DNA of 16,501 nt, taken from Ardenticatenales bacterium. Its GTDB lineage: Bacteria; Chloroflexota; Anaerolineae; Promineifilales; UBA4811. The stretch lies in the NCBI GenBank assembly GCA_013139935.1, contig WSZX01000192.1, forward strand, positions 1 through 16,501. Direction: 5' to 3'. The first letter of the stretch is position 1. Every line of letters starts with the position of its first letter. Below, piece after piece: positions 1 to 7,100 of the stretch. The translations under genes and the position numbers were made by a program. A model generated the notes under the pieces. That model saw only the letters and a program-made list of their open reading frames with translations. It was not told the DNA's origin and made no database searches.

Positions 1-1
1 C

Positions 2-1285
2 ATCCGGCCGGTGTCGACCCGCTTTGAGCTGGCCAGGGTGGCTCACGCGCTGGACGGGAGGCCGGTCCTGTTCGAGTCGGTCAAGGGGTACGCCGGCTGG
101 CGTGTGTTGACCGGGTCGTGTTCGGAGCGGAAGCATTTTGCGCTCGCCCTGGGTATCCCGGTGGAGAGATTGCCGGCCTGTCTGGCTGATGCAGTGGCCA
201 ACCCGCAGGAGCCACCATTGGTGGAGAGCGGACCGTGTCAGAGCGTTGTCCGGCCGGTGGTTGACCTCAATAGTCTGCCCATCTTGCGCCATTTGCCACA
301 GGACGCCGGGCGATATGTGACGTCAGCGGTGGTGATCGTGGATGATCCAGAGCACGGCCGGAACATGGCGTATCACCGGCTGCTGCAGCTAGACGAACGC
401 ACGTTTGCGGCCCGGCTGGTAGAAAACCGGGGAACCGAGTCTGCCTGGCGCAGGGTTGCCTTTACCGATGAGGGTGAAATGGATGGGGCTCTGCCGTGCG
501 CTATCTGCATCGGGGTGCCGCTGCACGTCAACCTGGCGGCGGCAATCTCCCCGGCTCCCGGTGTGGACGAGCTGGGGATTGCTCAAGCGCTGGCGCCTAC
601 CCCTCTGGTCCAATGCCGCACGGTGGACCTTCAGGTCCCGGCTGAGGCGGAGATTGTACTAGAGGGCCGAATCACCACACGGATGGCGTGTGAAGGGCCA
701 TTCCCTGACCTGACGGAAACGATGGATGCAGTGCGAGAACAGCCGGTGATCGAAATCAGCGCCGTCACCCACCGAGAACACCCCATCTATCATGGCCTGT
801 TGCCCGGTGGGCTGGAGCACAAGCTGTTGATGGGGATGCCACGCGAACCGACCATTCTTGCGGAGGTGAGCCGCGTGGCCTGCTGCACCGGCGTGGTGAT
901 CACCCCGGGTGGAGCGAGCTGGCTGCACGCAGTAGTGCAGATCGACAAACAGGGACCGGATGACGGCCGGAGGGCAATTGAGGCTGCCTTCCGCGGGCAC
1001 GGATCGCTCAAACATCTAGTCGTCGTGGACACGGATGTGAACATCCACGATCCGGGCGAGGTCGAGTGGGCCATTGCTACCCGCTTTCAGGCCGACAAGG
1101 ACCTGATAATCCTTTCCGGGCAACCCGGGAGCAGTCTAGACCCGTCCGGCGTGCACATTCCCGGCAAAAAGGCTTGCACGGCCAAGATGGGGTTGGACGC
1201 AACGATTCCCTGGGGCAGGGAACGTGCCGGCTTTGACAAGGTCAGCTACGCTCCGGTGGATCTGGATAGGTGGCTGGCTGAGTGA
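2..1285 (+). CDS. UbiD family decarboxylase (5' end outside window)
   Basis: Prenylated-FMN-dependent decarboxylases of the UbiD family remove carboxylate from alpha,beta-unsaturated or aromatic acids in the cytoplasm. The reading frame is open to the left edge. The GTG at 11 encodes the V of an I-R-P-V-S-T-R-F-E-L segment that in this family lies some 20 residues inside the protein, so I think the true start is upstream and GTG 11 is internal. Family signs are the FESVKGYAGWRV segment, YHRLLQLD at about 377-400, and the EGPFPDLT signature at 692-715 followed by D-x-V-R-x-x-P-V-I. The glutamate of EGP and the following aspartate match the catalytic acid region of the family. The substrate cannot be read from sequence. 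Ubiquinone or menaquinone synthesis, aromatic acid decarboxylation, or the anhydromevalonate-phosphate decarboxylase role known from archaeal UbiD homologues are all open. The stop overlaps the next gene (GTGA), suggesting co-expression. Family assignment is firm, function is not. Confidence 0.9.
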   Translation: MRPVSTRFELARVAHALDGRPVLFESVKGYAGWRVLTGSCSERKHFALALGIPVERLPACLADAVANPQEPPLVESGPCQSVVRPVVDLNSLPILRHLPQDAGRYVTSAVVIVDDPEHGRNMAYHRLLQLDERTFAARLVENRGTESAWRRVAFTDEGEMDGALPCAICIGVPLHVNLAAAISPAPGVDELGIAQALAPTPLVQCRTVDLQVPAEAEIVLEGRITTRMACEGPFPDLTETMDAVREQPVIEISAVTHREHPIYHGLLPGGLEHKLLMGMPREPTILAEVSRVACCTGVVITPGGASWLHAVVQIDKQGPDDGRRAIEAAFRGHGSLKHLVVVDTDVNIHDPGEVEWAIATRFQADKDLIILSGQPGSSLDPSGVHIPGKKACTAKMGLDATIPWGRERAGFDKVSYAPVDLDRWLAE

Positions 1286-2334
1286 GCTCGTACATTATCA
1301 CTTTCCTAATCGCCTTTGTCATATCACTTGGGCTAACCCCCCTGGTGAGGCGACTGTCCTCCCGTTTGGGTGTCACGGCCACCCCCGGCGGCCGGCATAG
1401 GCACTCCCAGCCGGTGCCCAAGCTGGGAGCCCTGCCCCTCTACCTGGCGTTCATGGCGGCCGTCGCGCTGGCTCAGTTGCTGCCCGTTGAGCGCGGGGAC
1501 CCCAATGAGGTTGTCCGGCTGACTGGACTGCTGCTTGGCGGGACTATACTCTTGGTAGTTGGCCTGGTGGACGACTGGCGTGAACTCGGCCCTTGGCCGC
1601 AGTTGCTGGTGCAGCTAGCTGCGGCCGGTATCGCCATCGTTCACCTGATCATAATCGAATATGTGAATGATCCGTTCACCGGTGAGTGGACGCGCCAGTT
1701 TCCTGCCTGGTTCACGGTTCTTTTCACTCTGTTCTGGCTGATGGGCATGACGAACACGGTCAACTGGTTGGACGGCCTGGATGGGTTGGCAATTGGGGTG
1801 ACGGCGATAGCATCGGCGGTTCTTTTCATCAACGCTGCTTTTCGCCTGGATCCGCCTCAGCAGAGCGTGGCACTGCTGCCGCTCGCCCTCCTTGGAGCGA
1901 CCTGCGGATTCCTGCCCTACAATTTCTTTCCGGCCCGTGTGTTCGTTGGGGGTGGTGCGTTGTGGATGGGATTCACGTTGGGGGCACTGAGCATCATTGG
2001 TGGGGCCAAGATGGCGGCCGTGCTGTTGGTGATGGGCGGACCCATACTCGATGGGGCCTGGCAGATCGTCAGCCGGGCGCGGCGCGGGCGGAGCCCTGCT
2101 CTGGGGGACCGAGGCCATCTACACTTTCGGCTGCAGGACATGGGGATCTCACAGCGGACAATCGTCCTGGCCTATTACTCCTTCTGCGCCTGCTTTGGTA
2201 TTCTGACGCTGGTCACCTCGTCGCGGCTGTTCAAGTTGCTTGCGATGGGAGTCATGGGGCTGATCGTGCTAGCTGTGATGGTCTTTGTAACCCGGCACGG
2301 GCCCAGTGGGCGCAAGGCGGCGCGAAACAACTGA
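1282..2334 (+). CDS. MraY/WecA-family glycosyl-1-phosphate transferase (GT4)
   Basis: Members transfer a sugar-1-phosphate from a UDP-sugar to a polyprenyl phosphate in the cytoplasmic membrane, the first step of cell-wall or surface-polysaccharide lipid intermediates. The 350-residue protein is very hydrophobic, with about ten probable TM helices. Family motifs in order: Asp97-Asp98 in VDDW (Mg-binding pair), NTVNWLDGLDG at 158-168, PARVF at 217-221, and GDRGHLHFRL at 275-284 (the H-x-H-x-R element of WecA/TagO-type enzymes rather than MraY). The GTG start overlaps the preceding stop by 4 bp, so translational coupling is likely. Oddity: where relatives have GDxGS after the PARxF segment, supplying a catalytic or metal-binding aspartate, this protein reads VGGGALWMGF (222-231), apparently without the Asp and one residue shorter. 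It may be a lineage variant or a functionally altered enzyme. The sugar donor is not predictable. WecA/TagO-like is the best description. Confidence 0.88.
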   Translation: MSSYIITFLIAFVISLGLTPLVRRLSSRLGVTATPGGRHRHSQPVPKLGALPLYLAFMAAVALAQLLPVERGDPNEVVRLTGLLLGGTILLVVGLVDDWRELGPWPQLLVQLAAAGIAIVHLIIIEYVNDPFTGEWTRQFPAWFTVLFTLFWLMGMTNTVNWLDGLDGLAIGVTAIASAVLFINAAFRLDPPQQSVALLPLALLGATCGFLPYNFFPARVFVGGGALWMGFTLGALSIIGGAKMAAVLLVMGGPILDGAWQIVSRARRGRSPALGDRGHLHFRLQDMGISQRTIVLAYYSFCACFGILTLVTSSRLFKLLAMGVMGLIVLAVMVFVTRHGPSGRKAARNN

Positions 2335-2342
2335 CAGCCGGC

Positions 2343-3080
2343 CTACCGTCTCTGCAAACCTGGCAGCCTCTCCAGCAGGGCAATGATCGCGATCATGAGC
2401 AGATTGATGCAGATGGTGAAAGTGAAGGCGGTTGCCAGGTAGCTGATCCCCAGGGTGAAAAGCCCTCGCATGCCCTCGACAACCAGGTCGCCCAAACCGA
2501 GCACAACCATCAGCCCGGTGATGACAGCGATGATGAGCATCAAAGCGGGCCAAGCTCTGCGGTCGGCCGGGCTGGGCATCATGGCGTTGGCGATCGCGAA
2601 AGCCAGATAGTACCAGAGCCAGAAATCAGCAGTTCGAAAGCCAGTGCGGAGGAGATCCAGCAATGCGTGCAGGTCTCCGCTTGATAGAGCGGCTCTTGCT
2701 GCTGGTACTCCAAATAGATGATTCGCGATGAGCAGCAGCACGGTGCAGCCTACCATGAGCGGCGCCGCGCCGATCAGGCTTTCCCGGAATGGGTCCAGGC
2801 CGGCCGCAGAGTATTCCACCGAGCCGAGATGCAGATTCCCTGTTTTGCCCACGGATGGTAGCAGCGAGATGCGACCGGTCCGCACCCCACACAACTTGGC
2901 GAACAGCCAGTGGCTCAACTCGTGCAGCACGACCCCAGGAAAGAAGATGATAGCATAAATGGACAGAGCGGCCGTTTCACTGCCGGTAAGACGGTGTCCG
3001 ATCAATTGCAGGTGTAGGTGGATCCAGCGCTCCGTCAGGCGGAGGAGAATGAGGGTCACGAGTGCCAGCAGGAAGGTCAA
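2343..3080 (-). CDS. M50-like (site-2 protease type) membrane metallopeptidase
   Basis: A polytopic membrane protein of about 245 residues with an intramembrane zinc-protease motif. From the chosen start, residues 41-60 form a hydrophobic stretch ending in VVLHELSHWLF, giving HExxH at His53-Glu54-His57. A second conserved element, NAMMPSPADRRAW (165-177), sits where M50 enzymes carry their third metal ligand motif. About six TM segments are visible (3-15, 40-62, 100-122, 150-170, 178-197, 208-236). I chose the TTG at 3080 because it overlaps the tpiA stop as TTGA, implying coupled translation. The frame also stays open to another TTG at 3125 inside tpiA, and a downstream GTG is possible. There is no ATG near the N terminus. 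The substrate is unknown: M50 proteases release anti-sigma or regulatory domains, but no target is encoded beside it. The stop is 8 bp from that of the convergent transferase gene, with no terminator visible. Confidence 0.8.
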   Translation of the reverse strand: MTFLLALVTLILLRLTERWIHLHLQLIGHRLTGSETAALSIYAIIFFPGVVLHELSHWLFAKLCGVRTGRISLLPSVGKTGNLHLGSVEYSAAGLDPFRESLIGAAPLMVGCTVLLLIANHLFGVPAARAALSSGDLHALLDLLRTGFRTADFWLWYYLAFAIANAMMPSPADRRAWPALMLIIAVITGLMVVLGLGDLVVEGMRGLFTLGISYLATAFTFTICINLLMIAIIALLERLPGLQRR

Positions 3081-3847
3081 GTCAGACTCTTGGCCTCTGC
3101 TGCTCGGCGGTTCAACTCGACCCAAGATGTATTGAGGCTGGCTCCGCCGACCAGCGCCCCATCGATATCAGGCTGGCGCATGAAGCTGGCGATGTTGTCG
3201 GCCGTGACGCTACCGCCATACTGGATGCGAACCTGCTCGGCCGGTTGGTTACCAAAGAGTTCTCGGAGGGTACCCCGGATAATAGTGCCGATCACGTGCT
3301 GGGCCGCATCGGGATTGCACGCTCTACCGGTGCCGATTGCCCATATGGGCTCGTAGGCTATCACCATCCAATGGGCGTCGGCCACCGATACGCCAGCCAG
3401 TGCGGCGCGCACCTGACCGGAGACAAAGCTGCCCGTGCTGCCGGCCTCGTTCTGCTCCAGATTCTCACCGACACAGACTATGGGGATCAGATCGTGAGCC
3501 AGTGCCGCGTGCAGCTTTCTGTTGACTCCTTGGTCAGTCTCGCCGAACAAACCACGACGCTCCGAGTGACCCAGGATCACGTAGCGGCAGAGACCCGCCA
3601 GCATGCCGGGCGCGGTCTCGCCGGTAAAGGCTCCCTTTTCCGCAAAGTGCATGTTCTGGGCCGCCAGTTCGATCTGGCTCTCCCTGAGGAGATCTGCCAG
3701 AGAGGGCAGCGCCACAAAAGGAGGGGCAATCACTCGATCCACAGTCTCAATCGCGTTGAGGTCATCCTTGATCGACGATACAAAAGCGAGTCCTTCTGAA
3801 ATCGTCAAGTTCATCTTCCAGTTTCCGGCAATGATGGGCTTTCGCAT
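3077..3847 (-). CDS. tpiA: Triosephosphate isomerase
   Basis: Interconverts dihydroxyacetone phosphate and glyceraldehyde 3-phosphate in cytoplasmic glycolysis and gluconeogenesis. The 256-residue product has the usual TIM-barrel length and all catalytic landmarks: Asn9 and Lys11 in GNWKMN, His94 in ILGHSERR, Glu166 in AYEPIWAIGTG (hinged loop 6), and the phosphate-gripping YGGSV (210-214) and GALVGGASL (230-238). The frame extends upstream to 3949, but the ATG at 3847 is the right start: it begins the conserved MRKPIIAGNWKMN and has an AGAGGAAAG Shine-Dalgarno just upstream. It is the first gene of a probable two-gene unit with the M50-like peptidase, whose TTG overlaps its TGA. It is transcribed divergently from rpoC, driven by an extended -10 promoter at about 3900. 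Clear orthologue with no lost residues. Confidence 0.97.
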   Translation of the reverse strand: MRKPIIAGNWKMNLTISEGLAFVSSIKDDLNAIETVDRVIAPPFVALPSLADLLRESQIELAAQNMHFAEKGAFTGETAPGMLAGLCRYVILGHSERRGLFGETDQGVNRKLHAALAHDLIPIVCVGENLEQNEAGSTGSFVSGQVRAALAGVSVADAHWMVIAYEPIWAIGTGRACNPDAAQHVIGTIIRGTLRELFGNQPAEQVRIQYGGSVTADNIASFMRQPDIDGALVGGASLNTSWVELNRRAAEAKSLT

Positions 3848-3895
3848 ATTTGTCTTTCCTCTTCGTCCTGCCCTGGGTGGGTGGGCCATTTGCTC

Positions 3896-3924
3896 ATTAT
3901 AGCAAATTCCGTGCTGCGCGCGAA
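3896..3924 (-). promoter_or_regulatory. tpiA promoter (extended -10)
   Basis: Read on the minus strand, TATAAT occupies 3901-3896 and is preceded by TGC, giving an extended -10 (TGnTATAAT). A 17-bp spacer leads to a weak -35, TTCGCG (3924-3919). The start of transcription would fall near 3889, giving a leader of about 40 nt with the tpiA Shine-Dalgarno. The -10 is perfect and the -35 poor, which the TG extension could compensate. Confidence 0.65.
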
Positions 3925-3965
3925 AAGGTCGGAACGGGGTGAGCGGCAACTACGCGCAACTCACC

Positions 3966-3993
3966 TTGACAGCATGATCTACATCTATATAAT
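3966..3993 (+). promoter_or_regulatory. rpoC promoter, consensus sigma70-type
   Basis: TTGACA at 3966-3971, a 16-bp spacer, and TATAAT at 3988-3993 give a fully consensus housekeeping promoter on the plus strand. The predicted start of transcription is about 3999-4001. It lies about 40-70 bp from the divergent tpiA promoter, so the two could compete or be regulated together. The only annotated gene downstream is rpoC, 143 bp away, with an intrinsic terminator in between. Confidence 0.8.
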
Positions 3994-4002
3994 TGGGCCC
4001 AA

Positions 4003-4035
4003 ATGTCAATGCGGCATCTATACTATGTAAAGTAA
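4003..4035 (+). CDS. Possible 10-codon leader ORF of rpoC
   Basis: ATG at 4003 opens a ten-codon frame, M-S-M-R-H-L-Y-Y-V-K, ending with TAA at 4033-4035. There is a second in-frame ATG at 4009. It starts only about 3 nt after the predicted transcription start, so it would be read as a leaderless message; no Shine-Dalgarno is present. The stop lies 1 nt before the terminator stem at 4037, the position expected of a leader peptide that controls attenuation. Frames this short occur by chance, so this is only a hypothesis based on placement. Confidence 0.25.
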   Translation: MSMRHLYYVK

Positions 4036-4036
4036 G

Positions 4037-4072
4037 AGCGCTGAGGTTGCTCCACCCTCAAGCGCTTTTTTT
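4037..4072 (+). terminator. Intrinsic terminator/attenuator in the rpoC leader
   Basis: AGCGCT-GAGG (4037-4046) pairs with CCTC-A-AGCGCT (4056-4066), ten base pairs with a one-base bulge, and is followed by seven T (4066-4072). Together they form a strong Rho-independent terminator on the plus strand. The genes to the left are on the opposite strand, so the only visible promoter it can act on is the consensus rpoC promoter, which would give a terminated RNA of about 70 nt. This suggests attenuation of rpoC or a small RNA. Confidence 0.75.
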
Positions 4073-4142
4073 GGTGGGTGGAGGCGCAGGTCCACCGAGT
4101 GCAGACGTGTGGAGCAACAGCAGATATCTCGGGAGCAGAGCG

Positions 4143-7100
4143 GTGCAATCAAAAGCATTCAAGGCACTCAGAGTAAGCCTGGCTTCGCCACAGCAGGTTA
4201 GGGAGTGGAGTTACGGAGAGGTCACCAAGCCAGAGACGATCAACTATCGTCGCCTTCGGCCGGAGAAGGATGGTTTGTTCTGCGAGGCGATCTTTGGTCC
4301 CACCAAGGACTGGCAGTGCTATTGCGGAAAATACAAGAACGTGCGTTACAAGGGAATCATCTGTGACAAGTGCGGTGTAGAGATCACTCGTGCCTCTGTG
4401 CGCCGGGAACGCATGGGGCATATTGACCTGGCGTCGCCAGTCGCCCACGTCTGGTACACGCGCCGCGTACCGAGTTTCCTTGGACTGCTGCTGGATATCT
4501 CCCGGCGGAATCTGGATCGGGCGCTTTACTTTGCCCAGCACATTATCACGCACGTGGACGAGGATGCTCGCGCCCGCGCGCTGACCCGGTTGGAAGAAGA
4601 GACGGCCGAGGAAGAATCACGGCTAGCCACCGAGTTCGGCGATCGCAGAGCAGCCATCGAACAAGAAGTGGATGATAAGGTTGGTGAGCTACGGGAGCAG
4701 ATTGATGCGGTGAACGCGCGTTTCGACGAACAGGTGAATGCGCGGACCGAGGAAATAGTCAGAGCCGCCCAGAGCCTGGAGAGACAGGTTGAGGCGAGCA
4801 TGGGTGCAATTACCGAATCGGGCTTGGTCTTTGAGCCTGCCGGGGAAATCCTGGCCCTGCCCGGCGAGAAGATAGGCCGGGAACACCTGGTTGGAGTTCA
4901 GGAGGCCACCAGACGACATCTGAGCGAGGTCCAGGGCCAAACGGAAGCGGAACGGACTATCGAGGTTCAGGCTCTAGAGGAGCGCGTGACGCAGATTCGC
5001 GAAGCGGTTCAAGATCAACTCGATGAGGTTGATGAAGGACTGGAGAACGAGACCGTTCGTGTGCAGGCCGCCTTTCAGTCAGGTCGCGATGACCTGATGG
5101 GATTGCGCCAACTCGACTTTCTGGGAGAAGCTCGATTACGTGAACTGAAGAGCCGGTGGGGTCAGGTCTTCAAGGCAGACATGGGAGCGGAGGCCTTCTA
5201 TGACATTCTGAAAGGCATGGACCTGGGCAAAATGGCAGAGGATCTCTGGACCGAGATCCGCACGACGCGGTCCAAGCAGCGCAAGAAAAAGGCCACCAAG
5301 CGGCTGCAGGTGGTGGATGCGCTGGCTTCGTCCGGCAACCGGCCAGAGTGGATGATTCTGACAGTACTGCCGGTGATCCCTCCTGACCTGCGTCCCATGG
5401 TGCAGTTGGACGGCGGCCGCTTTGCCACCTCTGATTTGAACGACCTCTATCGGCGCGTGATCAACCGTAACAACCGCCTCAAGCGATTGCTTGAGTTGGG
5501 TGCGCCCGACGTAATCGTGCGCAATGAAAAGCGGATGTTGCAGGAAGCGGTTGATAGTTTGATAGACAATAGCCAGCGTGGCAAAGCGCTCTCGCGTCGC
5601 GGCCGGCGAGAACTCAAGTCGCTCTCTGATATGCTCAAGGGAAAAAAGGGTCGCTTTCGCCGCAATCTTCTGGGCAAGCGGGTGGACTATTCGGGCCGTT
5701 CGGTTATTGTGATTGGCCCCAAGCTCAAGCTGGATCAGTGTGGGCTTCCCAAGACAATGGCCTTGGAGCTTTACCGTCCATTTGTCATCTCTAAACTGGT
5801 ATCCTACGGTTATGCATCCAATGTTAAGGGGGCCAAGCGCTCAATAGAACGCGAAAACCCCGAGGTCTGGGAGGTGCTGGCCGAAGTCATCAAAGAGCGC
5901 CCGGTGATGCTCAACCGCGCTCCCACTCTGCACCGGCTGGGCATTCAGGCCTTTGAGCCGGTGCTGGTTGAGGGCAAGGCGATCCACATTCACCCGCTGG
6001 TCTGCTCCGCCTTTAACGCCGACTTTGACGGTGACCAGATGGCCGTCCATGTGCCGCTTTCGGCTCGGGCGGTGCGGGAAGCGCGAGAGCTGATGCTTTC
6101 GTCCCGGAATCTACTAAAGCCGGCCGATGGCTCCCCAATTGTCTCCCCCACCAAGGATATGGTGTTGGGCGTTTACTATATGACCACTCTCTCTGAGGAT
6201 GAGACCAAGCCCGGCTATGGGATGGTTGCCTCTGACGAGGATGAGGTCGAGTTGGCCTACAGCGTGCATAAGGTGCACATCCACGCCGAAATCAAGGTAT
6301 TGACCGAGACCTATTATGATGCAGATGGCAACCGCTACGCGGATGGCAAGCCACGCAACCGACTGGTGACTACTAGCGCGGGCCGGGTACTCTTTAACCG
6401 CGTTCTGCCGCTAGAATTGCGCTTTTTCAACCAGACGCTCGATAGACGAGATCTGCAGACGTTGATTGGAGAGATTTATGGCCGATGTGGCCCCGAAGCG
6501 ACCACCGACGCGGTTGACGCCATCAAGGACATTGGCTTTCGATTCGCCACTCGTTCTGGCGTGACAGTCGCTGTCTCTGACCTGGTGGTGCCTGAGGAGA
6601 AAAGCGAGATTCTGGAAAGCACCACTGCAAAGGTATCAGAGGCTGATCGCCAGTTCCGGCGCGGCCTGCTGACAGAGGGCGAGCGGTACAGCAGGACAAT
6701 CGAGCTCTGGACCCACGCCAAGGAGCAAGTGGAGGAGGCGGTCAGAGCTGCGATGGACCCCACTGGCCCGGTGGCGATGATGGCGATGTCAGGCGCAACC
6801 AAAGGCGGGTTTGGCCCCATCACTCAGCTGGCAGGGATGCGTGGCTTGATTGCTGACCCCAGTGGTCGAATAATAGCTTTGCCGATTCGATCAAACTTCC
6901 GCGAGGGCCTCTCGGCGCTGGAGTACTTTATCTCCACCCATGGAGCCCGCAAGGGTCTGGCGGATACGGCGTTGCGAACGGCCGATGCCGGCTATCTGAC
7001 CCGCCGGCTGGTGGATGTGGCGCAGGATATCGTCATTTCGGCACGGGACTGCGGTACTCAGCAGGGGATCTGGGTGCGAGCGGCCGACAATGTAGGCACC

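Noticed and set aside
11..13. GTG at 11 as the UbiD-family start
   Set aside because: The preceding in-frame residues I-R-P continue a conserved family segment, so the codon is most likely internal valine and the gene begins outside the window.
3848..3949. 34-residue N-terminal extension of tpiA
   Set aside because: It crosses the tpiA -10 element, and the conserved MRKPIIAGNWKMN start at 3847 has its own strong ribosome-binding site.
3993..4142. N-terminal extension of RpoC by 50 residues to the TTG at 3993
   Set aside because: It starts inside the -10 box, crosses the terminator hairpin, and has no similarity to the RpoC N terminus. GTG 4143 with GGGAG upstream fits better.
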